64,000 nt of DNA, from the NCBI GenBank assembly GCA_037176725.1, contig JAZBRS010000013.1:9551001-9615000 (forward strand). Reading direction: 5' to 3'. The DNA comes from Posidonia oceanica (taxonomy: Eukaryota; Streptophyta; Magnoliopsida; Alismatales; Posidoniaceae). Shown one piece after another: positions 24,132 through 35,289 of this stretch; within the stretch, counting starts at the first letter, position 1; every line of letters begins with the position of its first letter. The notes beneath the pieces are model-generated. The model ran no database searches and had not been told where the DNA came from. It saw only the letters and a list, made by a program, of their open reading frames with translations. Both the position numbers and the translations under genes were made by a program.

Positions 24132-25766
24132 CCAAGCACACCACAAAACCACGAGCTGAAAGCACAGCTCAAAACACAACAAATAAAAAAACAATGGCAC
24201 CTTCTAGGCATACCATTTACCCAGGAGACACCCACCAGAAGCAAGCACCGGTCCTGAAGTTCCAATGAACTTACGAGACCGAAAATCACACAAATTGCAC
24301 CCAGAAACCATGTCCTAGTGCCAAGATCTAATTCTAAGTTTAACATGTTCCCTAATGTACGTCTATACCAATTAGGGAAAACCTTAGCATTTCTAGGTTA
24401 TTTAGTCTTTTAATTTCCAACTCTAGCTCAAGTGGGGTCTTGCTAATCCATTTTAGGCAATCCCTAACTCATCCCTAATGATTGGCTTAATCCTCATATT
24501 GCCCTAATGTATTTTATAAAATATCAATCTCTTAATGAACAAGATTCATTTTAATTCTACAAAACTCTCCATAAAACCAAAAATCAGATTTCAAGCCTCA
24601 AAATAACCCAAGGTCACCTTCCAGGACCCGGCCTAGCCCAAAACCAGGCCAAAGCAGGCTCGCTGGGCGCCCTAGGGGCGCCCAGTGGAGCCCAGAAGGT
24701 GCCAAAAGCTCTTGGAAAACCGTGTAGGGTTTACGTGCAGCCAGTACATGCACCCTATACGCGTAACAGTAAAAAAAGTCAGATTTATCAGGTAGACCGC
24801 AGGAACCCAAAAAATGCCCGATTTGGGAACTTGAACTGGTCTTAGCTCACACACCTACAAATAGCACAAAAATATTCAAAACGTAGATATCCAAGTCATC
24901 TACCACTGGGACAAAAATCAAAGCATTCCGATAACCGTAGATCAAGTTATGAAAATCCAAAGCAAGGGAGGTCATTCGGCCAAAAATTCCAACACAGTAA
25001 CCACCATCCAATAATATCCAAAAAATCCACAATGAATCCCCTAAAATCATGAAATCTCTACCATGCATTCACAACTTACTAATCTACACATTTGCATCAT
25101 TTCCAAGCAAAATTGAAAGCAAGGAAGGAGGTGTGTACCTCAAAGTACATGCACAGGGCTTCCTTCACCGCCGGCGACCCAACCCAAACATTGGCGACCA
25201 CCTCCTAGCCTGAGCTTCACAAGACTCCTCGAGCATCCTCCTCAGACCTCGCTCGACCCACTGGAAGGCGGTCGAACATGGAAGGAGCTCACCTTCATCG
25301 GTGCTTGATCACAGGGAAGGAGCTCCCAGTGCTCGATCACAGGGAAGGAGCTCGTTGACGATACCACCTCCTCAGAACAGCGAACACTCATTGGACAGGG
25401 GACGCCCTCCGGTGCAGAGCTCTGACACCACGCCACACTCTCTTCTCTCTCTCACTGATGGAAGAAGGAGGAGAAGAAAACAGAGGGAGGAGGAGGAAGA
25501 AGGAAGAAGAAGAAAAAGAAGCCTCTAGACGCTCCACCACCATTCCTTCTCAGCCTCCCGACAGCTGCCTGAAAATGCGGAAAGGAGATGGCGGTGCATG
25601 GCTTGTGGCGGAAATCTGTATTCTTTAATAAAGTTTTTGCCCAAAAAAGTGCACAAAGCCCCACCTCTTCCTTACAAACTGAGAATTTCTCAAACAACTC
25701 CCAAAAATATACCAGATTTCCTTGCGCCAAGCTTACCCGTTAATTCTAGAAAACTTAGATGTTACA
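24132..25766 (-). mobile_element. Tekay/Del-like chromovirus remnant, 3' LTR
   Basis: From about 24186 to 25766 this matches 32987-34625 closely, apart from an extra ~100 bp in the right copy near 34077 and small indels. On the minus strand it begins TGTAACATC and is preceded by TTTAAGGGTTAGGA, a boundary very typical of Tekay/Del elements. The first ~50 bp next to element A (24132-24185) have no counterpart in the other LTR, so the LTR's 3' end is not resolved. Element A inserted here. Confidence 0.72.
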
Positions 25767-25780
25767 TCCTAACCCTTAAA
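25767..25780 (-). other. Polypurine tract of the Tekay-like element
   Basis: Minus strand TTTAAGGGTTAGGA abuts TGTAACATC. Together with the upstream GAGAAATTCC this is the usual 3' end signature of Del/Tekay elements and fixes the element's orientation. Confidence 0.65.
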
Positions 25781-25968
25781 GGAATTTCTCCCTCAAAATC
25801 CTCAAGGCGAAAGGCCAAGGATACCAAATTAGGATGCCAAACTCATGGATCCAGATCAACAGAACAACGGTGCCGCCCAAAACTCCGATTTGGTAGGAGA
25901 AATCTATGCCCCACAGCCATCTCATCCTACTAAAAATCCAGAGCAAAGCCAAGGACTCAGCTATCTTT
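25781..25968 (-). other. Tekay-like internal region, 3' part
   Basis: Short non-coding or very decayed stretch between the polypurine tract and the solo-LTR insertion. It continues at 31044. No protein motif is recognised. Confidence 0.55.
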
Positions 25969-25973
25969 GAGTC
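25969..25973 (+). repeat. Target-site duplication GAGTC (left)
   Basis: GAGTC directly before the LTR tip TGTAGACACC, repeated at 31039-31043 directly after the LTR end CTACA. Confidence 0.92.
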
Positions 25974-26056
25974 TGTAGACACCCCATTTTGGCATGCCAA
26001 TTTGGTGGTTCCCTCTAGAAACCCCTTTGGAATCCCAAAACCACCTCCAAAAACCC

Positions 26057-26142
26057 TAGAAGAACTCTAGGTTTGCACTCACCAAAACCCTAGAAAAACT
26101 CTAGGTAAATCTCTCCTAAAATCCTAGAAAAGCTCTAGGATA
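26057..26142 (+). repeat. Three U3 hairpins CCTAGA-N5-TCTAGG
   Basis: Three inverted repeats in a row with identical 6-bp arms and loops AGAAC, AAAAC and AAAGC. Shorter versions (CCTAG-AAAAC-CTAGG) occur near 36765 in element B and near 3915 in element A. Confidence 0.8.
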
Positions 26143-26226
26143 GCATCTCTTAAACCTTAGGTCAGCATTTAAACCCTAGGTTAGCATAGGCCACTCCCAT
26201 GCATGCACAAGCCTAAGCCTTTCTCC

Positions 26227-26686
26227 CTCTTTCTTTTCCGATTATCCTTTTCTCTCTTCTCTTTATTCTCCCTCTCTTTCTTCTTCTTTCCATCCCTTTC
26301 CTTCTTCTTTTCTTGCTGTCCACGGGCCCAATGGGCCTAGCCCACTCTTGCTCCTCCTTTCTTCTTCCCCTTCCTTCCTTCTATTTTATTTCTATTTTTA
26401 TTTTATTTTATTCCATCTTATTTGATCTCTATCTCTTTTTTTTCTTCTTTCCTTCCCTCTTTCTTTTCCGATTATCCTTTTCTCTCTTCTCTTTATTCTC
26501 CCTCTCTTTCTTCTTCTTTCCATCCCTTTCCTTCTTCTTTTCTTGCTGTCCACGGGCCCAATGGGCCTAGCCCACTCTTGCTCCTCCTTTCTTCTTCCCC
26601 TTCCTTCCTTCTATTTTATTTCTATTTTTATTTTATTTTATTCCATCTTATTTGATCTCTATCTCTTTTTTTTCTTCTTTCCTTCC
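26227..26686 (+). repeat. Perfect 230-bp tandem duplication in the solo LTR
   Basis: 26227-26456 and 26457-26686 look identical throughout, within a pyrimidine-rich tract, so the event is recent or maintained by slippage or conversion. Confidence 0.9.
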
Positions 26687-28519
26687 CTCTTTCTTTCTTT
26701 CCTCCGTTCTTTCTTTCTTTCTTCCTTTCCCTTCTGTTTTCTTGTTCTTCCCATTTCTTTTCTTAGCCCAACCCAACTGCCATCTCCTTTCCCTCTTGTT
26801 TTCCTTTTTTTGGGCCCAGCCCATTTCTTCTTTCTCCCCTTTTTCCTCTCCTTTTTCTCCTTCCATCCACCCCTTTCTTTTCCTCCTTTCTTTCTACTTT
26901 CTTTTTCTTTTCCTCACCCCCTCCCGCAAGCCCGACCCAGTCAACCTTTTCTCTTCTTTTTTTTTCCTTTTTTTTCCCGCACGCAAAGCCCATCCCACTG
27001 CAGCTCTCCCCCTTCTTCCTTTTTTCCTTTTTTCTTCTCCTTCTCCTCTTCATGCACAGCACCTTCCTCCCCCTTCCTTTTTCCCACCTTTTTCAAATGC
27101 ACGCCAGCTCTTGCACACACAGCCTCTCGTAGCAGCCCTCACCGCCGCACACTCTTCCTCTGCCTTCACGCCACCGTGCGGCAGCCTCAGCCTCACAAGC
27201 TACCCACTCTCCGGCCCTCTCCTCTCACTGTCACCAGCTGCATTGCCTGCCGAACCCATGCCTTCTGCCAGCCTTCACTCGCGTGCACCCAATTGAACAA
27301 AACCAGCAGCTTATCTTCTTCCTCTGCTGTGTGCCAGCAATTGAGAGAGACCAGAGAGAACCCGGAAACCAGAGCAACCCATTCCTCCTCCCTCACGCAC
27401 AGTAACACCTCTTTCTTCTTCCAAGCACTCCAGTCACTCCAGGCCTCAAGTGACACCTCCACTCTCCTCCTCACACTACCACGAACCTAGAGCACCCCCC
27501 TGAGCAACCAGAGAACCACCTGAGCCCAAGAGAGCCAGAACAGTCATCGGTTAACCCCGAAATTGGAATCCCTTCTAGTGCAGTGCAACCTCCATCCGAG
27601 CTGCTCCGGAGCTTCGCCTCGACGCCACGAACTCCCTCCGATCGCCGTGCAGCTTCCTCACCCTCCGCAACGCCGCAGCCAGCCTCTCGCAACTACCAGA
27701 CGTAACTCGACGTCGTTTGAGGACTCCGGTACGCTTCAAAGGTAAAGAACCCAAAATCCTTGCTCATCGCATGCCTACGGTGCTTTCTAGATAGCTAGAG
27801 CTAGGATTAGAAGCCTGTAGCTCTAGGTCGTCGCCGTCGCGGAGTCGTCTTCCTCAACGAGCTCCGTCAGCCTCCGCTGCATGCAAACAGCTTCGGACCA
27901 CCGCAGCGCGCCTGGACCTTCCCCCAAGCTCCGTAGAAGCACTCTGGACCCGTTCTAGCCCCACGTGACGACCGCAGCCGCCGCATGCACCTCCTTTGCC
28001 TCTGCAACCGCTGGAGACCTCTGCTGAGGTCGACCTGGCGCTCCAGAGCAACCCCCGCCTCCAGATCTTCTCCGCACCCTCGCCAGACCTCCAGGGAGTT
28101 GGATCAACGCCGCCCAGGCTCTTCTACAGCCCCCAGCACCTGTCCCGTCCTCCGCCTTCTTTGCAGCAACCGTCGAGGTCGTCCGCATGCCTTCGCCACC
28201 GCAACAGCACCGTGAGCTTCGCCTGAGCACCGGGAAGCTTGCCCGACCACCGCCTTGCTTCGCAGCAGTCCCCCGCACCTCCTCCACCTCTGGCTTCACC
28301 TGCAGAAAGCCAGCTAGGCCGGCAGCACGCACCAGGCACCGCCGATTGCCGCTGAAGCCGCCAGCGCCTCCGGACGGACCACCTCCAGCCTCCTCGAGCC
28401 TCAGGCCAGCCTTCCGTGTGCCAGATCGCTGCCGCGCGCGTCTTCTTCTCCGGCAGCGCTGCTGTAGTGTCGGGCGATACTGTAGCACTGTTGATTAGTA
28501 TAGTTTTAATTTAAATCTT

Positions 28520-29900
28520 GGTTGATGCATTATCATAAATTACTGTGGTTTATTTTATTTGCATTTAGGTCCAGCTGTGGTTGGTAAATCATTTAATGTT
28601 TGATTATTGCATTGCAGTCTTGCCCTCTATTGCACTTTATTTGCATACAGGTCCTTCATACATTTATTGAAAATGCATTTGAATGTTAGTTTAAAGCATG
28701 CATTGCATTCATGCCCCTGGGATTGTTTTATTTGCATCCTGGTCCTGGGCCAGTTGAGCTTTTCATTTAATTTGCATTAAAACTATATTACATTGCATCT
28801 TTTATCCTGCATTTTGTTTTATTGCATGTGAGTCCTCTGTATGCTTAGCTTTTCATTTAATTTGCATGTTTACCATATTGCATTGCATTTTAAATCATGC
28901 ATTATATTTTATTTGCATATAGGTCCTCTGCCTGTTTAAGATTGCATTTAATTTGCATGTTTACCATATTGCATTGCATTTTAAATCATGCATTGTACTT
29001 TATTTGCATATAGGTCCTCTGCCTATTTAAGATTGCATTTAATTTGCATATTTACCATATTGCATTGCATTTTAAATCATGCATTTTATTTTATTTGCAT
29101 ATAAGTCCTCTACATGTTATCAGAATCATTTAAATTGCATATTTGCCATATTGCATTGCATTTTTTATCCTGTGTTTTACTTTTATTGCATTTTAGTCCA
29201 AAGCATGCATTCACAGCATTTAAAAATCACATTTTACCTTATTGCATTGCATTTTTCCCACTGCATTTTATTTTATTTGCACATCAGTCCTGTTTAGTTA
29301 TAGATTTCATTTAAAGCATGTTTTAAAACCATATTGCATTACAAAAAAACCCTAAAAAATACTTTAATTGCATCTGGATCCTGTCAGTTGTAGATCATGC
29401 ATTTAATCTACTATTTTGCCATATTGCATTGCATAAAAAACCCTGAAAATACTTTAATTGCATCTAAGTCCATCAGATTGCCTATCATGCATTTAATTTC
29501 TGTTCTAAACCTTATATCACTGCATAAAAACTCATAAAAATGTTCAAATTGCATGTCAGTCCTTGCTTTTCAACTTTTGCATGCTTGCACTCTTCCTTTG
29601 CATTGCATTTAGGTCCTACATATTTTTAAAATTGCAATTAGGTCCTTTCTTGCATTTTTGTATGCATATCTTGCTGTTAACCCTGCATTCTGCCTATGCA
29701 CTGTTGCATTATCATTCCTGCATGCTTCCACCCTGTTTTGCACACACATAGGGACATTTTGCACATAGACTCCTGTAGTTTTCTAAAATTACACTTAGGC
29801 CCTTGCACTTGCACACATGCATAGCATCCCCTTGGCATTGCATATAGCTCTCATGCATTCATTTGGGCATTGTTAGCCTTCTAACATGTAAGACGCCCAG
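28520..29900 (+). repeat. TTGCAT/AGGTCC motif array in the solo LTR
   Basis: Degenerate tandem array, spacing about 30-80 bp, with the core TTGCATATAGGTCCTCTGCC and variants. The units near 28850-29100 are the most regular (about 120 bp apart, nearly identical). Confidence 0.8.
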
Positions 29901-31038
29901 CATTGCACGCATTTAGGGGCTAATTGCACTTAGACTCCTGCCTAGCTCACTTTTGCTGGCCCTTGAGCCTTCTGACTTGATTCCTGAATAACTTTTGATC
30001 GGACCATTGGATTTTCGCAATCTAACTGTCCAGGTCTTCCTGGTTGAATGATCTTTCATTTAAACCAAAGTTATCTCAGATCAGGCATCAGATTTGCAAG
30101 ATAAGCCCATCTGAAGCACAGCATAGCATTCATTGCCTTGTCATTTGCATTGCATGCATTGTTTTTGCAATCTCTCTTCTCATGCATGTAGATTAGGCTT
30201 TGCCGCACCCACTTTCGCTTTCGTTTGCACTTTTGCATCATTTTGCGTGCCCACATCTATTTTCGCTTGCATTTGCATTGTTTTGCGCACCCGCCTTTGT
30301 TTTCCTTTGCATACTATTTGCATTGCACCATTTTGCGCACCCGTTTCGTTTTCCTCTGCATGTCGCTTCGCATTGCATGGTTTTCACTGTTGGTTTGTTT
30401 TGTCGCTTACATTTGCATTAGGGCAATGATGCTTACTGCCTATGAGTTCCCACGAACCAGGGTTCGCCCAATTCGAAACACTAGCAGCGTTGCTGAGCAC
30501 ATAGCTTGCACGTTTAATTCCCTGCACGCATATTAGCACTTAAAGCACGCATTAGAGCATGCAATTAGACATTCATGGCATTTAGGCATTAGGCAAGTAT
30601 CTTCCTGCATTTGCGAGCGAGATAGCCTAAGAAAGATCGATTCTCAGACGTATCGGGGGTGCCTAACACTATCCCCGTGCGTAACAGGAGTCCTTGCCCT
30701 TTCTCTGGCCCGCAATGACCATTTCCTTCATCCTAGGCACGAGTCATAGCATAGCATAGCATAGCATCACATTGTGTTGCATCGCATCTCTTTGCATCCT
30801 CTTTGCATCTGGTTTTGCATGTCTTTTCATGCATGACCCTCGGTTTTCCTTGTCTCCCAACTTAATAGACATGGTGGCGACTCTAGTTTGTCTTATCATT
30901 TCTTTTTCCTCTTTTGCCAACGTTTTCGAGTCAAGTTTCCTTTCTCGGATTCCGCCGCATATAGTGAACCTAATGTCGATCGGTGCATGCGAGCTTTGGC
31001 ATCGTGCATGGACAATTCGATATTTCAGGATTACTACA

Positions 31039-31043
31039 GAGTC
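31039..31043 (+). repeat. Target-site duplication GAGTC (right)
   Basis: Partner of 25969-25973; see the solo LTR. Confidence 0.92.
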
Positions 31044-31615
31044 GAAAAACCACCAAAATCCTGAATAAAGGTCCCTTCAGGACACAAAATCTCCACCCAC
31101 AAGCTCCAAAACAGTGTCTCCCAAAGTCCCTGAACATCCTCATCCTCTCTGGCAGACACGCAACCACAGAGATGACCAGGTACAACCAGCTCCCACCAGC
31201 ATTTGCTGCACTACTCTGATGCACAACCTGATCAACAACCACCCAAGGAGACCAAAAAGAAGATCTCCACAGATCGAACAACATCACACTATTCGATTCA
31301 ACACCAAACAAGAAGACCAACTAGGCATTCCCAATAGGATACCCCAAAAAAAATAGGAGAAAGAATCTCCACAGCTCGAACAGCACCCAGCCATTCGAAC
31401 CACCCACAACCAAAAACAACTGGGCATCCAAACAAGATACTCCAAACAGCACACATCAAACAACACATAACAAACAACACACAAAGCCATGCTACTCCAT
31501 GGCCCAACCCACAAATAAAATGCGCGACTCAACTGCGCAGCACCAACACACTACTCACACACGCAACCCCTCCCAGATAACTCTGTCCTCTAACAGAGTA
31601 TCTGGAACAACCACA
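31044..31615 (-). other. Tekay-like internal region, middle part
   Basis: About 570 bp of AC-rich sequence. Short frames exist on both strands but none shows gag or pol motifs. It is duplicated at 57896-58467. Confidence 0.5.
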
Positions 31616-32176
31616 CACATCCAGGGACCCATCAGAGTCACTCGGGACCAACAACACCCATTTGGGGACCCACCGAGCCGCCTAGAAACAACAACACACA
31701 TCTAGGGACCCACATAGTCACCCAGAGACAACACTTGACATCTGGGGATTCACCGAGTCGCCTAGAAACAACACCCGACATCTGGGGCTCACCGAGTCGC
31801 CCAGAAACAACAACCAACCTCTGGGAAGCCTCTCACTTCACCTAGAAACACAACAGACATCTGGGAAGCCTCACGCTTCACCCAGAAACACAAAAGAAAT
31901 CTGGGAAGCCTTACGCTTCACCTAGAACACAACAGACATCTAGGAAGCCTCACGCTTCACCCAGAAACACAATAGAAATCTGGGAAGCCTTACGCTTCAT
32001 CCAGAAACACAACAGACATCTGAGAAGCCTCACGCTTTACCCAGAAACAACAACTGACATCTGGGAAGCCTCACGCTTCACCCAGAAACACAACAGAAAT
32101 CTGGGAAGCCTTACGCTTCACCTAGAAACACAATAGACATCTGGGAAGCCTCACGTTTCACCGAGAAACAACAACT
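31616..32176. repeat. 40-bp minisatellite with dimeric higher order
   Basis: About 14 units of 39-41 bp around CATCTGGGAAGCCTCACG and CTTCACCCAGAAACACAACA. In the second half, units alternate between CATCTGG...CTCACG and AATCTGG...CTTACG, giving a dimer near 79 bp. Within a unit, CTGGGAAGC and GCTTCACCCAG are near-complementary, so each can fold back. A lone unit recurs near 32346. The array is copied at 58468-59028. Confidence 0.9.
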
Positions 32177-32986
32177 AGAGGACGGAGCTGCAGACATCCT
32201 CCACACACACGACGACCAACAAGACACGACAGACAATAAACCAAATAAGCAAACCTACAATTGTGAAGGGCCACACAAGGAGCAGACAACTACTGCACCC
32301 CTTCTCCCCACGACAGCACAACACTGCCCAACTACAACCACACACATCTGGGAAGCCTCATGCTTACCCAGATGCGACCACAAGAGGATGAAACCTCAGA
32401 CATCCTTCGTGCCAACAACAAAACAAGCAACAACAAGCAACAACAAAAGTAGAGGTCACACGAGAGACAATCACCTACTGCATCTCTCTCTCCACAACAA
32501 ACACCCAACTGCCCAACAATGGATGGTGGCAAAACAGGCACGTCCTCTGGTCAGCTATCGTGAGGTGCCTAACCCCTTTAAAGGAATCAAGGCACCACAC
32601 CTCAAAATCCAGAAGCATCAAGAGACGTGTAAACCCCTAGGCAACACGACTTATCTAGCCACACATACAATAGGGTCTCCTACCCTGCATGCTAGTGCTG
32701 AGTCTTGCCCAGAAAACAATTGCCACCACACTCACGGGCAACACGGTGCTTAATCCACACTAAATTAGTGAACCGCACTCCACATCACGCTTCATGGAGT
32801 TGAAGAGTTAAAGCGAACCACTCCACTCGAGCGAACGCCGTCTTGCGCTCCCAATAGCTCCCACAAAACAACTCTAATCATACGGCGATCTCAAGGTCCA
32901 ACCATTGGATACCTTCCAAAGAGGAGACGATGTCTACTTCCACAAATGAGCAGAACATCACTCCCTGATTCCACGTGGTACTGCAG
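32177..32986 (-). other. Tekay-like internal region next to the 5' LTR
   Basis: About 800 bp without recognised protein motifs. The expected tRNA-Met-type primer-binding site is not evident next to the LTR, so the exact LTR end is uncertain. The lack of gag-pol in the whole internal region (about 2.1 kb without the solo LTR) suggests a large deletion or a non-autonomous derivative. Confidence 0.45.
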
Positions 32987-34625
32987 GAGAAACAATGGCA
33001 CCTTCTAGGCATACCATTTACCCAGGAGACACCCACCAGAAGCAAGCACCAGTCCTGAAGTTCCAATGAACTTACGAGACCGAAAATCACACAAATTGCA
33101 CCCAGAAACCATGTCCTGGTGCCAAGATCTAATTCTAAGTTTAACATGTTTCCTAATGTACGTCTATACCAATTAGGGAAAACCTTAGCATTTCTAGGTT
33201 ATTTAGTCTTTTAATTTCCAACCCTAGCTCAAGTGGGGTCTTGCTAATCCATTTTAGGCAATCCCTAACTCATCCCTAATGATTGGCTTAATCCTCATAT
33301 TGCCCTAATGTATTTTATAAAATATCAATCTCTTAATGAACAAGATTCATTTTAATTCTACAAAATTCTCCATAAAACCAAAAATCAGATTTCAAGCCTC
33401 AAAATAACCCAAGGACACCTTCCGGGACCCGACCTGGCCCAAAACCAGGCCAAAGCAGGCTCGCTGGGCGCTCTAGGGGCGCCCACTGGGGCCCAGAAGG
33501 TGCCAAAAGCTCTTGGAAAACCGTGCAGGGTTTACGCGCAGCCAGTACGTGCACCCTATACGCGCAACAGTAAAAAAAGTCAGATTTATCAGGCAGACCG
33601 CAGGAACCCAAAAAATGCCTGATTTGGGAACTTGAACGGTCTCAGCACACACACCTACAAATAGCACAAAAATTTCCAAAATGTAGATATCCAAGTCATC
33701 TACCACATGGGACAAAAATCAAAGCATTCCGATAACCGTAGATCAAGTTATGAAAATCCAAAGCAAGGGAGGTCATTCGGCCAAAAATTCCAACACAGTA
33801 ACCACCATCCAATAATATCCATAAAATCCACAATGAATCCCCTAAAATCATGAAATCTCTACCATGCATTCACAACTTACTAATCTACACATTTGCATCA
33901 TTTCCAAGCAAAATTGAAAGCAAGGAAGGAGGTGTGTACCTCAAAGCACATGCATAGGGCTTCCTTCACCGCCGACGACCCAACCCAAACATCAGCGACC
34001 ACCTCCTAGCCTGAGCTTCACAAGACTCCTTGAGCATCCTCCTCAGACCTCGCTCGACCCACTGGAAGGCGGTCGAAGCCCACTCCATCCCAAGCACACT
34101 CTACAACCCACCGAGCCAAGTTAAACCACGTGGAGGAGGAAACGAACCCAACAACTCAGCACAGTGGCACACAACTCACCTTCACCGATGCTCGATCACA
34201 GCGAAGGAGCTCGTCGACGATACCACCTCCTCAGGATGGCGGAACACTCATTGGACAGGGGACGCCCTTCGGTGCAGAGCTCCGACACTACGCCACACTC
34301 TCTTCTCTCTCTCACTGATGGAAGAAGGAGGAGAAGAAAATAGAAGGAGGAGGAGGAAGAAGGAAGAAGAAGAAGAAGAAGCCTCCAGACGCTCTGCCAT
34401 CGTTCCTTCTCAGCCTCCCAATAGCCGCCTTAAAATGTGGAAAGGAAATGGTGGTGCATGGCTTGTGGTGGAAATCTGCATTCTTTAATAAACGTTTTGC
34501 GCAAAAATTGCGCAAAACCCCTCCTCTTCCTCACAAACTGAGAATCTCCCAAACAACTCCAAAAAATATGCCAGATTTCCTCGCACCATGCTTACCCATT
34601 AATTCTAGAAAACCTGGATGTTACA
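32987..34625 (-). mobile_element. Tekay/Del-like chromovirus remnant, 5' LTR
   Basis: Second copy of the LTR at 24186-25766. It begins TGTAACATC on the minus strand at 34625. The next 5 bp (34626-34630, ATTGG) are the predicted target-site duplication, but the left partner was lost to the element A insertion. An extra ~100 bp (about 34077-34175) is absent from the 3' LTR. Copied at 59839-61477. Confidence 0.72.
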
Positions 34626-35006
34626 ATTGGAGCTGGAGGTAAGGTGGGATCAAACTTGTGGGGAAGGGAGGGGGATAGCAGGATTGGAGGGGGATTGCTC
34701 TACGTGCTGCAATTGGAGGCGATAAACGACGTCCTGGGGAAAAGGGGGACTGTTGCAACCGACTGGTGGAGGAACGTGGCTACTCTTGGGCTTGGGAGGC
34801 GACGACGTCAGGCGAGGGCGTGGCTTCCCTATGGCGATAAGGGGAGGTGGCCATCGACGGAGGGGTGGGGGTCGTGCAGTTGGTTTGCAAGTGAGGATTA
34901 AATCGTACATGATTCTGGGAAAATATGATCTAGAAAATTTGAATTAAAAAAAACGGTTTTCATTTTTTAGGTGGTATTCTTGATTTGGTTTTGATGATTT
35001 GATATT
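34626..35006. other. Unidentified spacer, GC-rich then AT-rich
   Basis: Flank of the Tekay-like insertion. The first ~290 bp are G-rich on the plus strand with short frames on both strands; no motif is recognised. It may be part of the old copia copy or other host sequence. Confidence 0.35.
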
Positions 35007-35070
35007 GATGGATGGTCAAGATCTAATCTTATCTAGGGGAGGGTTTGAGGGAGGATGTAATAAATCAATA

Positions 35071-35128
<58 letters not shown>

Positions 35129-35204
35129 GTATATGTAGGGTATAGATCTATTACACCTTTCCTCAATTCCCTCTTTAGATAGGTTTTAATCCTGACCATT
35201 CATC
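35007..35204. repeat. Imperfect ~60-bp inverted repeat around a microsatellite
   Basis: The left arm (about 35007-35068, with GGATGGTCAAGATCTAATC) and right arm (about 35143-35204, with GATAGGTTTTAATCCTGACC) are reverse complements with mismatches. They flank a (CT)13(AT)10 run (35071-35116) and GTAT repeats. No terminal repeat of a known MITE family is recognised. The second copy is at 61859-62056, where the run is (CT)9(AT)14. Confidence 0.8.
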
Positions 35205-35289
35205 TTAGGAATCATGATCAGCCCAAAACCATTGATGCTAGCAAAACTAGGGGAAAAGCCATGGTAGATTTGATTTGAAATTTTGAATC

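Larger units (their letters stand above)
25974..31038 (+). mobile_element. Solo LTR of a Tat/Ogre-like family (element C)
   Basis: A 5065-bp LTR with tips TGTAG...CTACA, no internal region, and a 5-bp duplication GAGTC on both sides. It therefore formed by recombination between the two LTRs of one inserted copy. Order: U3 tip with three CCTAGA hairpins (26057-26142); pyrimidine tract (26220-27080) containing a 230-bp tandem duplication; GC-rich block (27090-28490); TTGCAT/AGGTCC array (28520-29900); a weak 36-bp repeat zone (30200-30400); and the conserved terminal block (30420-31038). The long frames on both strands of the GC-rich block are compositional. The left breakpoint of the 26.85-kb duplication lies at 30465 inside it. 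Confidence 0.93.

Noticed and set aside
25415..25445. TGGTGTCAGAGC on the minus strand as a tRNA-Met primer-binding site, implying a 320-bp LTR
   Set aside because: It lies inside the segment shared by both Tekay-like LTR copies, is altered in the other copy, and is not preceded by an LTR-like CA end.
26543..27490. 315-codon frame rich in Phe/Ser/Leu
   Set aside because: Product of the pyrimidine tract and the 230-bp duplication in the LTR; low complexity, no domain.
27955..28488. 177-codon open frame on the minus strand, with overlapping frames on the plus strand
   Set aside because: Lies in the GC-rich block of the solo LTR; all frames are open because stops are rare in GC-rich sequence, and no motif or homologue in the A or B LTR frame is conserved.
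30970..31320. 116-codon minus-strand frame spanning the solo LTR end and Tekay-like interior
   Set aside because: It crosses an insertion junction, so it cannot be an ancestral gene, and it has no recognisable motif.
34644..34947. Overlapping frames on both strands next to the Tekay-like LTR
   Set aside because: G-rich composition, no motif, strand ambiguous.
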